Shown in pieces: positions 41,020-51,684 of a stretch of 64,000 nt of DNA (position 1 is its first letter; every line of letters begins with the position of its first letter). The stretch spans positions 1 through 64,000 of the forward strand of contig JAAVYD010000119.1 in NCBI GenBank assembly GCA_022790955.1. The letters are read 5' to 3'. A program made the position numbers and the translations under genes. The DNA is from Bacillota bacterium (lineage in GTDB: Bacteria > Bacillota > Clostridia > Peptostreptococcales > Anaerovoracaceae). The notes below the pieces were generated by a model, which worked only from the letters and a program-made list of their open reading frames with translations, had not been told where the DNA came from and did not search any database.

Positions 41020-41727
41020 GTGATAAAATTTGCAGTCTGCGACGACGAGCCGTTTATGTTGAAAAATATTGCTGACCGTGTTTCAGGATATATGGAAGAA
41101 AAGAAAATGAGTTATAATATAGAGCTGTTTGAAAGCAGCCGGGCTGTTTTGGAAAGCGACAGGAATTTTGATGTGTTGTTTTTTGATATTCAGATGGCGG
41201 AGCCGGATGGAATGGAGGCAGCGGGTATTTTGCGCAGCCGTGGGTTTTCGGGAATAATTATTTTTATCACGGTACTCCAGGAAAGCGTATTTGATGCTTT
41301 TGAAGTACAGGCTTTTGATTTTCTCGTTAAGCCTGTGAACGATGAAAAATTTTGCCGTACGATGGACAGAGCTTTGGCGCAGTTAACGGACAGAGAAGAA
41401 AGTCTTACTGTTCATAAGGGGAACTCGTGCAGGATAATCCCATATTCTCAAATTGTATACTGCGAGGTTATGGGTCGCAAGGTATATATTCACTGCGAGG
41501 GCGGCGAGGTTGTGGATTATTACGATAAGTTAGAGGAGCTTGCAGACCGCATGGGGCGCGGGTTTTTCAGGTGTCACAGGAGTTATCTCGTAAATCTGGA
41601 TCACGTAAGAGGGCATAGTCAGGGGATCGCTGAGCTGTCGGGAGGCGAAAAGGTTCCCGTATCCAGGCTGCGGGAACGGGAACTGGTGCAGGCGCTGCTC
41701 GTTCATATGAGAGGAAGGCGGCGATGA
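41020..41727 (+). CDS. LytTR-family response regulator (AgrA-like)
   Basis: REC domain (VCDDEPFML, LFFDIQM, KPVNDEKF) plus LytTR (IVYCEVMGRKVYIH...FFRCHRSYLVNLDHV); GTG start. Confidence 0.92.
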   Translation: MIKFAVCDDEPFMLKNIADRVSGYMEEKKMSYNIELFESSRAVLESDRNFDVLFFDIQMAEPDGMEAAGILRSRGFSGIIIFITVLQESVFDAFEVQAFDFLVKPVNDEKFCRTMDRALAQLTDREESLTVHKGNSCRIIPYSQIVYCEVMGRKVYIHCEGGEVVDYYDKLEELADRMGRGFFRCHRSYLVNLDHVRGHSQGIAELSGGEKVPVSRLRERELVQALLVHMRGRRR

Positions 41728-41728
41728 T

Positions 41729-43000
41729 ATGTATATATTTGATCTGTTATATAATGTCGTTATGACTTTCGTAGTAGGAACGCTGCAGTTTTATTTTCTA
41801 TGCCGCTTTACGGGTAAAAAAACGAAAATATTAAATTTTATATTATATATATTAATATTGTATATCCAAGACAAGGCAGCTTATTTTGCGGAGATGAATA
41901 TAAGCCTTGAGTTATTTGTGCTTTACGGGATCAGCAGGATATCTCTGAAAAACAGTCCGCTGATTTCCGGTACGGCGGTTATTTTGGATATTTATGTTTC
42001 TATGCTGTCATTCGGCATTTTAAATTCGCCGGAAGAAATATTGCTGCCGTATATATCTAGCGAAAAAACATTAATTTTAATGGTGATCGCCGCTTCTATA
42101 ATGTCCGTCTGTCTTTGCTTTTTATGTTACAGACTGATTTTAAATCAGTTTTATATAGGCGAAGCTCACCGCGAGCCGTATATATTAATGCTTCTGCCGC
42201 CGGGATTATTTTTTTACGCCGCTGAATATTATATAATCCATATCGCATACGGAAACACCGTTACGACGCCCGTTCCCGTGGAGCCGGCTAAACATCTGTC
42301 GCTTCTTGCAATTCAGCTTCTCGGACTTGCCGTTATGTTCAGCGCGCTGTACGCGTATAGGCGAGTATGCGCCGGACTGCAGGCGCAGACTGATTTTAAT
42401 ATGTTGGAAAAGGAAGTTAAGGCGCAGAAAACTTATGTGGAACAGGCGAAACTCAGGTACGATCAAACTCAGTCGCTCAGACACGATATGAAAAACCATC
42501 TTACGGTTCTCGGAGGTCTGCTGAAAAAAGGCGAGATAGATATGGCGGAGGATTATCTTGATAAGCTGGACGCCGCTGCGAGTGGATTGTCCTTTCATGT
42601 GAACACAGGCAATCCCGTGATAGATATCCTGCTTGAGGATAAATTAAATCTTGCGAAAGCGGAAGAAATTGATATAGAGATTTCGTTAAGGCTTAATGCT
42701 GTGAATCAGGCGGTAGATGATTTTGATCTTTGCGTAATTTTTGCAAATGCTCTCGATAATGCGATAACTGCCTGCGGCAGAGTAGAAGAACGCAGGAAGC
42801 TGAGCGTTACAGGCGAGCGGCAGGGAGATTTTTATATGTTTGAATTTGAAAATACCTGTACAGAGGAATTAATGGTGCAGACTGGAACCGGGCTTTCTAA
42901 TATAAGGGCGGCGGCTGAGAAATACGGCGGCGCAGTATCTGTGGAAAAACAGTCGGGAATATTCAGGCTCAATGTGCTTTTAAACATTTCAGCGCAATAA
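41729..43000 (+). CDS. AgrC-like sensor histidine kinase (SpoOB/GHKL type)
   Basis: Six-TM N-terminus, LRHDMKNHLTVLGGLL H-box, NALDNAITAC N-box, GTGLSNIR. Confidence 0.9.
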   Translation: MYIFDLLYNVVMTFVVGTLQFYFLCRFTGKKTKILNFILYILILYIQDKAAYFAEMNISLELFVLYGISRISLKNSPLISGTAVILDIYVSMLSFGILNSPEEILLPYISSEKTLILMVIAASIMSVCLCFLCYRLILNQFYIGEAHREPYILMLLPPGLFFYAAEYYIIHIAYGNTVTTPVPVEPAKHLSLLAIQLLGLAVMFSALYAYRRVCAGLQAQTDFNMLEKEVKAQKTYVEQAKLRYDQTQSLRHDMKNHLTVLGGLLKKGEIDMAEDYLDKLDAAASGLSFHVNTGNPVIDILLEDKLNLAKAEEIDIEISLRLNAVNQAVDDFDLCVIFANALDNAITACGRVEERRKLSVTGERQGDFYMFEFENTCTEELMVQTGTGLSNIRAAAEKYGGAVSVEKQSGIFRLNVLLNISAQ

Positions 43001-43078
43001 AACATCATCTCGTAGTAGAATCCTTGAATTCATTTTTGCAACGATTTAAAATGCAGGTATAGATATATTTTAAAGAAT

Positions 43079-43705
43079 ATGAAAAGGAGGAAAGCTATGA
43101 TAACAGGTATAAATAACAGAGCCGGCGGCATTAATAATTTTGATCCCATGCAGCGCGGCGGACGCGCCCAGAATCAGGATAAAACTGTCACAGATGCCGA
43201 AAAACTGAAAAATAAAAGTATAGGAAACGAAGACGCCAAAGGCGGAAGTATTCGGGAAAAAATTTCCCGTCTGAAAGCCGACGAATATACTCACGGCGAA
43301 GAACCTGTTTCTGCAGGCGTGTACAGAATCGCGCAGGACAGCGAAGGCAATCCGAAGATATCTTTTGATAATCCCGAAATGAAAGCGGCTGCAAATCCGG
43401 AAAATAAACCGGAAAGCAGCAAGCCGGAGGAGAGCGGAAAAGATGAGCCTAAGAAAGTTTCAAAGGACGATCCTAAGGAAGAAACTAAAAGTACTAAATG
43501 CACCGTCGATACGGATAAGGTGGACAGGGAGGTAGAGAAGCTGAAGAAAAAACAATCGGAAATTGAGCAGCAGATCGCCAGGGCGCAGGATAATCCTGAG
43601 GAGGTAGAAAAGCTGCGCAAACAGTTAGATCAGGTGAATCAAGAGCTGAAAATGAAGGATAACGATACATACAGACGCCAGCATGCGCAGTATACGCAGG
43701 GATAA
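43079..43705 (+). CDS. Uncharacterised hydrophilic coiled-coil protein
   Basis: RBS aaggagg; Lys/Glu-rich coiled coil VDREVEKLKKKQSEIEQQIARAQ... Confidence 0.7.
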   Translation: MKRRKAMITGINNRAGGINNFDPMQRGGRAQNQDKTVTDAEKLKNKSIGNEDAKGGSIREKISRLKADEYTHGEEPVSAGVYRIAQDSEGNPKISFDNPEMKAAANPENKPESSKPEESGKDEPKKVSKDDPKEETKSTKCTVDTDKVDREVEKLKKKQSEIEQQIARAQDNPEEVEKLRKQLDQVNQELKMKDNDTYRRQHAQYTQG

Positions 43706-43801
43706 TAGGATTGGAACGGAAACGCTAAACTTTTTGACGATGAGAGCCGATATATAATATAAGGCATTTACGGAAAAATCAACAATCAGGGAGGCGTTTT
43801 T

Positions 43802-44482
43802 ATGAATATTAATATGGATCCGGGAGTCCGCAGAATATCGTCCATGCGGACAGTGCATTTTGCGCAGCCTGAAGATAAGGCTGATAATGTTTCGGGAAGC
43901 AGCGACGAGCTTTTAATTTCAAAGGAAGGACAGCAGGCTGTTTCTGATGGCGAGATTGACGGGTTTGAGGAATTGGCTGCTAAGGTGCTGGATAAGCTCG
44001 GCAGCATGACTAAAAATGAATTTATGGATATGGTTAAAACCTGGACAGATCAGAATCAACCAAAACTGGAAGTAAATCCTTACTACAAGGTAGATCCGGA
44101 CGGCAGTATTGCGACAAAAACGTACTTTGAGTCTTATTTATCGCAGCTCGAATCAAACAGAAGTACAATAGAAGCATATTATGCCGATGCGTATAAGGAG
44201 GCGCAATCAGGTCCTTTTAACGATAGTATGCTTAATATAGCTGCAAAGTATCAGTGTTCCTGGTCGGAGCATTTTCGCGGAGATATGCCTGATAAAGAGC
44301 GTCAGTGGACTTTTAATCAGCTTAAAGCCATGCTGACCGGAACCGGCGTAGCACTGAACGATCCATACGCTTTGAAGTCTGTAGGCGGCCCTAAAACGGT
44401 AGACGAGATGGATAAGATTGCTAAACAGGCGGTTAAAGATAAGCTGGACGGCTTGATTAAGGAACAAGGAATATCTAAATAA
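43802..44482 (+). CDS. Uncharacterised protein
   Basis: RBS gggagg; no recognised domain; no signal peptide. Confidence 0.7.
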   Translation: MNINMDPGVRRISSMRTVHFAQPEDKADNVSGSSDELLISKEGQQAVSDGEIDGFEELAAKVLDKLGSMTKNEFMDMVKTWTDQNQPKLEVNPYYKVDPDGSIATKTYFESYLSQLESNRSTIEAYYADAYKEAQSGPFNDSMLNIAAKYQCSWSEHFRGDMPDKERQWTFNQLKAMLTGTGVALNDPYALKSVGGPKTVDEMDKIAKQAVKDKLDGLIKEQGISK

Positions 44483-44529
44483 ATATATTTGACTTATCAT
44501 AAACAAATATTAAAACATAAAAATTCGGC

Positions 44530-44582
44530 TGCAGACTTAATGAATCCTGTATAAAACAGGAATTTTAAGTTTGCAGTTGTTT
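44530..44582 (+). terminator. Intrinsic terminator
   Basis: CTGCAGACTTAA...TTAAGTTTGCAG followed by T-rich tract. Confidence 0.65.
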
Positions 44583-44631
44583 TTATTTGCAGTATTAATC
44601 CTGAAATCTGCTAAAATCAGAGTAAGTTAAT

Positions 44632-44961
44632 GTGATTTTTATATATGAAATGAAAAGTATGATTATGGATAATGATTTGATCTATGAAATTCTGTCAGTT
44701 GTTGAGGAGATTCCGGAGGGGAAAGTGGCTTCCTATGGACAGATAGCGGCGCTTATTGGAAGGGAAAGAAACGCCAGGCTGGTGGGCAGAGTTTTGAGCC
44801 GGGCTGAATATTACGGCGATTATCCCTGTCACAGGGTTGTAAATCATGCGGGAAGATTAGCGCCGGGATTTACACATCAGCGTATGCTGCTGCTTGCAGA
44901 GGGTGTTGAGTTTAAAGACAATGAGCACGTCGATATGAAAAAATGCAGATGGGAGATTTAG
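44632..44961 (+). CDS. MGMT-family (Ogt C-terminal domain-only) protein with PCHR motif
   Basis: IPEGKVASYGQIAALIG...YPCHRVVNHAGRLAPGF. Confidence 0.9.
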   Translation: MIFIYEMKSMIMDNDLIYEILSVVEEIPEGKVASYGQIAALIGRERNARLVGRVLSRAEYYGDYPCHRVVNHAGRLAPGFTHQRMLLLAEGVEFKDNEHVDMKKCRWEI

Positions 44962-45134
44962 TGCCGATTCCGGTAAATGAAAATATTTCAGGAAAACAGA
45001 TCAGGGATATAGAAGATCATGATTTTAAGAGCTGGCTGCTTACCGGAGATAATGATTTTTTGGAATCAGATCTGAAATATCCAAAGATCATTACTCCGGC
45101 AGGTTTCTTGAATATTAAAATTTTTAGAGTTTGA
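44961..45134 (+). CDS. Small 57-aa protein translationally coupled to the MGMT-like gene
   Basis: TAGTG stop/start overlap, GTG 44961, VPIPVNENISGKQIRDIEDHDFKSWLLTG... Confidence 0.4.
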   Translation: MPIPVNENISGKQIRDIEDHDFKSWLLTGDNDFLESDLKYPKIITPAGFLNIKIFRV

Positions 45135-45163
45135 TATCGGAGGAATGTGTGCAATATATTTGA

Positions 45164-46195
45164 CTATATTATAATTTCAGCCGCGCTTCCGTCAGACATT
45201 TCAAAGCTGTTCTCTAAGCCCTGCGTAATGCAGACATCGCCGTTTTCTGTAACGAGCACAGCTTCAAAATCGCTGCTGTGTTTTCTCCAGTAATCCGCAG
45301 CCTGATCTTTTCCCATGATAAACAGCGCTGTGGACAAAGCGTCCGCCAGCGTTCCGTCGCTGCTTACTATTGTAACGGAAATAAGCCCGCTGTCTGCGGG
45401 GTATCCGGTGCGAGGATTTATAATATGATGATATTTTTTGCCGTCTTTTTCAAAATACCGCTGGTAACCTCCGGAGGTGATAACTGCCTTGTTTTCTACA
45501 TTTAAAACAGCAAAAGTAGAATTTATATTAATAGGATCCTGAATAGCGATGCGCCATGGACTTCCGTCAGGTTTGCTGCCGAGAGCCTGTACGTTTCCGC
45601 CTAAAGAAATTATTCCGGACGACACGCCGTTTTGAGAAAATATTTCCATAATACGGTTTGATGTGAACCCTTTCGCTATGCCGCCAAGGTCTATTTTCAT
45701 ATTTTCAGGCAGAGTTACAGTATTGTCTGTTATGCTGATCTTATTATAATCCACGGAGGCGAGCAGGGTTTTGAGTTCTGTCGTTTCAGGTATCCGATAG
45801 TTTTTCGTAGTAAAGCCCCATGCGTCCATAACAGGCGCGATTGTGCAGTCGAACAGACCGTCGGTATTTTTTGATATGTCAGTGGCTCGGTTAATTAGTG
45901 CGGCAGTATCGGAAGAAACAGATCCGGAACCGGTTTCGTTTATGGATTTTATATCGCCGCCTGAGCTGCTTATGGAAAATACTGCGTCAAGCCGTTTGAT
46001 TTCGTCTGACGCCGCGTTGATAGCCTGTTTTGCGTTTTCACCGTAAGCTGTAAGGTTCATAACGGTATCCATCGCAAACAGCTCGGCGGTTTCTTTTGAT
46101 GTGTCGGCAGACAGACCGTTTTTATCTGTGCAGCCGCATAGCGCAGCCGTAATCAGTATTGAAATTAAGATAAATATCCTAAAATGTTTTTTCAT
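45164..46195 (-). CDS. apbE: FAD:protein FMN transferase (ApbE), lipoprotein
   Basis: Lipobox ITAALCGC; AMDTVMNLTAYG, DLGGIAKGF, HHIINPRTGYPA. Confidence 0.93.
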   Translation of the reverse strand: MKKHFRIFILISILITAALCGCTDKNGLSADTSKETAELFAMDTVMNLTAYGENAKQAINAASDEIKRLDAVFSISSSGGDIKSINETGSGSVSSDTAALINRATDISKNTDGLFDCTIAPVMDAWGFTTKNYRIPETTELKTLLASVDYNKISITDNTVTLPENMKIDLGGIAKGFTSNRIMEIFSQNGVSSGIISLGGNVQALGSKPDGSPWRIAIQDPININSTFAVLNVENKAVITSGGYQRYFEKDGKKYHHIINPRTGYPADSGLISVTIVSSDGTLADALSTALFIMGKDQAADYWRKHSSDFEAVLVTENGDVCITQGLENSFEMSDGSAAEIII

Positions 46196-46822
46196 AGTAT
46201 TGAGTCCTTTGATGGTTAGCTAAAACTTACCCTGAAAGGATAACACTTCAGATTTTTTTTGTCAAGCTGCGGAATTGTCGGTAGAACACGGCAGTTATAG
46301 TATTAATGTTTTTTAATAAATAAGTCTGTAAATTTTTTATACAGTAAGCCGCATTAATATTAAATAATATGCCTCCAAAAAATTTTAAAAATCATTTCTG
46401 AATATGCGATTATTTCTAAAAAATATAAAAATAGCCTTGAATCGTAAAAATTATTGTGATATGCTAAGGCATACAAAATAGTTAGTCATAAATAACTTTA
46501 ATAAATTTTAAAATAAGTAAATACCTGGCATGAATATCCTAATATGATCGGTATCAACAAATTTTTTTACCGGCTGATTAGTCTTAACTAACAGTATAAT
46601 ATTGGATTTATAGGATTAAAGTATAAACTAAGGTGGAGAATGCGCTATCGCAAAAATTTTATGAGGTTATACTGCGGAGAAAAGAATGAAGAATGTGCGG
46701 ATTTTAATAAATAATAAATCGAATATATTAAGAGGGCCGCCGGTTTGATCGGCGTATTCTGCTCTGATTTAGAATTTGTAAATTATTGTAATATATTACA
46801 TATAAAGAGGAGGGATATTTTT

Positions 46823-49800
46823 ATGAACAAGAGATTTTGTTCTGCTGTGCTGACGGTATGCATGACTGCATCTTTAATGCCTATGGTATCTTCGGCAGCT
46901 CAGGTTTCTTTCAATGATCTGAACGGACATTGGGGGCAGACTGCGATTGAGCGGTGGGCGGGCTGCGGCGTGCTGAACGGAAACGGAAGCGGAAAATTTA
47001 ATCCTAACGGCAATATGACCCGCGCCGAATTTGCGTCTATGCTGGTAAATATCATGGGTTATACGAAGAAAGGCGAGAATATATTTTCAGATGTGCCGGA
47101 TAATGCGTGGTATGCGGACGCTATTTTAAAGCTGTCTGCTGCGGGCATTATGCAGGGAATCGGCGGCAATGCAAATCCTGACGCTCAGATAAGCCGCGCC
47201 GAAGCTGCGGTGCTTTTGTGCCGTGCTTTTAATATAGAACCGAAGTCCGGTTCAAATCTGAGTTTTACCGATGCAGACGATGTGGCGGACTGGGCAAAGG
47301 GTTCTATTGCCGCTTTATCTGAACACGGTATGATAAATGGAGTAGGCGGAAACAGAATAGCGCCGCTGTCCAATATTACAAGAGCGGCTGTTGCTCAGCT
47401 TGCCGATAATATGATTGCCGAGTACATAACATCAGATAAGGTTATAACCGGTTCAGTAAACGGTCTGATAGTAGTAGCGGGCGGCGTAAAAGTAACTGTT
47501 AAGGATTCGGTTCTTTCTGAGAATCTGATTATCGCTCCGGGCGCAAACGGCGCCGAGGTTGTTATGACAGGCAGCTCGTCTGCGAAAAATTTACTGGTAC
47601 AGGGATCGGCTGTTGTAAAGGTTGATGAAACGGCATCTGTATCAAATATAGATATGGAGGCTCCTAATGCTGTTGCAGAAATAGCGGGCAGCGCGGAAAA
47701 CATTACTATTAGCGAATCCGCTTCCGGCGCATCTGTTACCGTAACTGAGAATGCCAAAGTATCTTCAATCGAAGTATCCGCAGAAGGCACAAAAGTTGAA
47801 GTGGCGGGCACTGTAAAAGACATTAATATTGCTTCGGGTGCGGAAGGTACAGATATTTTTGCGGCGGAGAGTGCTGAGATAGAGAATGTCAATACAAATG
47901 CCGAGAATGTTAAAATTTCAGGCGACGGTACTGTAAACAGCGTTACGGCCACAGGCGGATCGGTAGATATTACTACAAAAGATACTAATGTTGTTAATAA
48001 CGGCGCCGGCGACGGAAATGTTATTTATAACGGAAATAACGTTTCTGAAAATCAGCAGGGCGGCAGTACGACTACTACGCCGAACACTAACAGCGGCGGT
48101 TCAGGCGGAAGCTCCGGCGGCTCTGACAGCAGTATAACGAATTATACGACTGTTCTTATGAATATTCCGTACGGCGAATTTTACAAAGCGGAGCTTGGCG
48201 ATAATGCTTCTCAGGTTGACGCCGTGTCTTCCGCTACTAAGAATAAGCCGCGCACGGGCACTCTTGCGGGCGGTTCTTATCATGTAAACTCAGACGGTAC
48301 GGATATAACAGGAATTATTTTCCCTGTGCGCATGACGGAAAGCGATTTTAATGAATTTAAGGCGGGCGGCTATAGAGAAGTTACAGACAGCGACAGCGTT
48401 GAAATCACCGTTACAAATCGTGGTCAGACAAGCACTGCAAAATACGAAGGCAAAAATGCGCTGTTTGAAAGTCCGAGCTATTCTTATTATGTGATAACAG
48501 GGGATACGCCCAACTATTATAAAGACGCTGAGTATGTAAACGGCGAACTGACTTTCAGCGCTGCGCAGGGAACCGTTAATGAAATATCGGGAGCAAATAT
48601 AGAATTGTCAGTCAATGGGCGTCATGCTTCTTATGAGATTGTAATTGACGATGACGGAGATTCCGAAAATAAGACAGGTGCGCTCGATACGGCGGAAACC
48701 GTTTACGGAGTTGTGCTCAGTACCAGTGATAATTCAAATTACGGGCTGCGCCATGTGGCAAATATCTGGCGAAAAACAGAGCTTGGATTCGATGAGAATG
48801 ATACGAAATATGCGTCTATTATGGGTAAAACCATAAATGAGATAAAATATTTTACAAGTTCAGGCATTTATACGATTCCTTGCGAGGTTTATATTCCTGT
48901 AAAATTTGCAGACGGTTCTGTTGAGGTGGCTAATCAAGCGAACGATGCGGGAGCAGAGGGAACGAGTGTTGTTTTGACGAATTTCCCTGAAGATTATGAA
49001 CCTGTTTACACGGTTTCAAAAGACGAAACAGATATTACATCTTATAGATTTAATGTTGAGGACGGTAAACTGATCTGGAATGGAAATCCGCCTGTAGGGC
49101 AGTATACGCTGACAGTTTCGGATGGCGGTGGAAGGTACGCGCCGTATTCTGCAGTTTTTGAGATTCAGACGGACAATATGCCTGCGGCATACGATAATGC
49201 GACAGCGTCGTTAAATATAGCTGACGGAGCAGATTCGGATGACTTTAATGCCTATATTTCAGCCATTTCTTCCGTAACGGTAGACGGAACGGTATACGCG
49301 GCTTCAGGCAGAAATCCGATAACTATTATCAACAAAGACGGTACTGTTAATTTTGCGGCGAAGTCAGGCAGCAACGATGTATTCAGCGGTTTATCGGCAA
49401 ACAAAACATACGATATTATTGTTAAGGCGACAGGATACAGCAGTGATCTGAATTTTTCGCTGGGTATGCCTGATACCGTATACGGAACAGCATCTCTCAC
49501 TTTCAGGGAATTTTATTCCGGCGATGTGAGCAGTACGGATTATTATGGTGCCGACGGCGTATCTTCTGCAACTGTAAGCAAGCATAGCATAATGTCCAAT
49601 ATGTATACGGATTATATGGAAGATAAGACGGACGGTTATAATATACTTGGAGTTAAGAATGTAAACGTAGCGGTTGCAAAAACAGATTACGATAATTATG
49701 TAGCTGCCGAGCCGACATTTGCTATTAGTAATCTGCAGAAAGCTCCTGCCCAGTATAAAAAAGTAACGGGTGTCGGCAATAAAGAAGTTGCTTATAAAGC

Positions 49801-51055
49801 GACTGAATTTAATATAATTGAAACGGTTACAGACGCCGAGGCGGTTCTTGCGACGGGTTCAAACTGGGGCGATTATGAGATTACAGTTAATGAAAATAGC
49901 ACGGCTTACATAAGAAAAGACAGAACAGACGAGAACTGGAAAATAAATTCGCAGATACAGGGCGTTATTTTAACAGGAATCGATTCTGATGGAGCAGATT
50001 TTAAAACAGGCATGGAATATCTGCAGAGTATCTGGGTACAGCCGTATAAAATAGCGTTTAATGTGTCTGCCGACAGCGAACATAATCCTCATATAATAAA
50101 AAAGGATAATATCAATGAGTTTGCCAGGCTGGTAGGCGGTAAAATTACTTCTATCACTTATATAATGCCTGACGGAGCTTATGTTTATACTTTCGACGAT
50201 GGTATTTATATTAAACCTTCATATGAAGGAGATAATACTGTTTCAGCGGTATTTGAGGAGGGGTCGGCGGATGTTGCTATAAGCGGAGTGCCTGAATTAT
50301 TAGAAGATGTAAAAGTTACTGTAAGCTATGGTTCGGGACGCAATGCTAAAATCGTTGCGGATGCAGTAAACATTACTGACGGCAAAATAACTATGACAGA
50401 GGAGTATGATAATACAAAGACGTATACTGTAAAAGTTTCCAGCAGTAATTATGCCGATATAGTGGTATCGCTTTTTATGAGTTCAGAGCAGAAATCAAAG
50501 CTAACGGAATTGGTAAGTCAGGCAGAATCATTAATAGAAAGAAATGAACAGGCTAAAGCCGATGCAGGTCTTAACGAGCATTACAATGAAGCGGTTGCTT
50601 TGCTTGCAAATGAGAAAGCTGCTTCGGCTGAGGCTGCGGAACTTATATCCGAATTGACGAGCCGCATGCAGCCGTATAATACGGCGCAGCAGGTTAATCT
50701 GATTAAGGAGATTGCGTCGGCTATAACAACTCCTGTTCATGAGATAAATAATACGGATATCATTGCAGATGAAGCTGAAGATATAAAGTATACGGAGGTT
50801 TCTGATAATGTGGAAGCTGCAGGAAATGAAGATACGGATGCAGCGGATAAACAGACTGATAATATTTCAGAATCTGATAACAGAAGTCAGTCTGCGGAGG
50901 AGTCGGCTGAGAATTTAAACGGCGATGCGTCTGATACTGTTTTAGGCGATGAGAGCCTGATTGCAGAGCAGGATGGCGCTGCAAACGATTCGGAAAGCGG
51001 AGGTGATGAAGCGGCGGATTACGCTGATAGTCAGGATGAAATTTCAGAGGATTAG
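46823..51055 (+). CDS. Surface protein: three SLH domains, tandem Tp47-like domains, Shr-type Hb-interacting-like segment, acidic tail
   Basis: Signal peptide MNKRFCSAVLTVCMTASLMPMVSSAA; SLH motifs (HWGQTAIERWAGCGVLNG...; AWYADAILKLSAAGIMQG; DWAKGSIAALSEHGMING); Tp47-like YGLRHVANIWR; VDGTVYAASG...YDIIVKATGY. Confidence 0.85.
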   Translation: MNKRFCSAVLTVCMTASLMPMVSSAAQVSFNDLNGHWGQTAIERWAGCGVLNGNGSGKFNPNGNMTRAEFASMLVNIMGYTKKGENIFSDVPDNAWYADAILKLSAAGIMQGIGGNANPDAQISRAEAAVLLCRAFNIEPKSGSNLSFTDADDVADWAKGSIAALSEHGMINGVGGNRIAPLSNITRAAVAQLADNMIAEYITSDKVITGSVNGLIVVAGGVKVTVKDSVLSENLIIAPGANGAEVVMTGSSSAKNLLVQGSAVVKVDETASVSNIDMEAPNAVAEIAGSAENITISESASGASVTVTENAKVSSIEVSAEGTKVEVAGTVKDINIASGAEGTDIFAAESAEIENVNTNAENVKISGDGTVNSVTATGGSVDITTKDTNVVNNGAGDGNVIYNGNNVSENQQGGSTTTTPNTNSGGSGGSSGGSDSSITNYTTVLMNIPYGEFYKAELGDNASQVDAVSSATKNKPRTGTLAGGSYHVNSDGTDITGIIFPVRMTESDFNEFKAGGYREVTDSDSVEITVTNRGQTSTAKYEGKNALFESPSYSYYVITGDTPNYYKDAEYVNGELTFSAAQGTVNEISGANIELSVNGRHASYEIVIDDDGDSENKTGALDTAETVYGVVLSTSDNSNYGLRHVANIWRKTELGFDENDTKYASIMGKTINEIKYFTSSGIYTIPCEVYIPVKFADGSVEVANQANDAGAEGTSVVLTNFPEDYEPVYTVSKDETDITSYRFNVEDGKLIWNGNPPVGQYTLTVSDGGGRYAPYSAVFEIQTDNMPAAYDNATASLNIADGADSDDFNAYISAISSVTVDGTVYAASGRNPITIINKDGTVNFAAKSGSNDVFSGLSANKTYDIIVKATGYSSDLNFSLGMPDTVYGTASLTFREFYSGDVSSTDYYGADGVSSATVSKHSIMSNMYTDYMEDKTDGYNILGVKNVNVAVAKTDYDNYVAAEPTFAISNLQKAPAQYKKVTGVGNKEVAYKATEFNIIETVTDAEAVLATGSNWGDYEITVNENSTAYIRKDRTDENWKINSQIQGVILTGIDSDGADFKTGMEYLQSIWVQPYKIAFNVSADSEHNPHIIKKDNINEFARLVGGKITSITYIMPDGAYVYTFDDGIYIKPSYEGDNTVSAVFEEGSADVAISGVPELLEDVKVTVSYGSGRNAKIVADAVNITDGKITMTEEYDNTKTYTVKVSSSNYADIVVSLFMSSEQKSKLTELVSQAESLIERNEQAKADAGLNEHYNEAVALLANEKAASAEAAELISELTSRMQPYNTAQQVNLIKEIASAITTPVHEINNTDIIADEAEDIKYTEVSDNVEAAGNEDTDAADKQTDNISESDNRSQSAEESAENLNGDASDTVLGDESLIAEQDGAANDSESGGDEAADYADSQDEISED

Positions 51056-51559
51056 TCTGAATATAAAAAGACTGAATATCTTAGCCGGGTATTTTAATCT
51101 TGTATTTAACCCGTTGTGCTATTAAATTAGTTTGTTTTAGCAATGTCATAATCAATAAATAGTGTTTAATGTTGTAAATAACGCAATATATTGATGAACC
51201 ATAAAAGTGATTTATAGTAACATTGTAAAATGAATCATTTGAAAATCATACTATTATCAATTAACCCTGTAAATTGTATTGATTTCTTTTGATGATACAA
51301 TATATTGATATTGAGTATCTAATTTTTATTAACACAACGCGTTGCATTTAAGAAATAAGTTATAACAAAACAGATTAATCTGATCTGTTTTCAGAGATGG
51401 ATGTTCTTGTTATTATACAGATATTTAACGATATTCCGTATGATAAAATAACGCCTGCATATCCGGCAGCCGCGGCATAACAGCAGCCGGAAAGCGGCGC
51501 AGTTAAAAATTATATAAAAATTTAAGAGTGTTTTCTCGTATTATATACGGCGCGGAATA

Positions 51560-51594
51560 TAAAACCCCGGCAGATGTTTTGCCGGGGTTTTTGA
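51560..51594. terminator. Intrinsic terminator
   Basis: AAAACCCCGGCA...TGCCGGGGTTTTT. Confidence 0.85.
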
Positions 51595-51684
51595 GCATAT
51601 TAATGTAATTAAAAGAGCAGATATTTAAAGCATAAATAACTGTTAAAAAGTATTTGTATATCTCGATTGTTCTGTTTATCGTTA

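Noticed and set aside
47395-47952. 185-aa minus-strand ORF inside the SLH gene
   Set aside because: Antisense to an in-frame domain of the SLH protein; Thr/Ser/Ala-rich mirror translation without RBS support.
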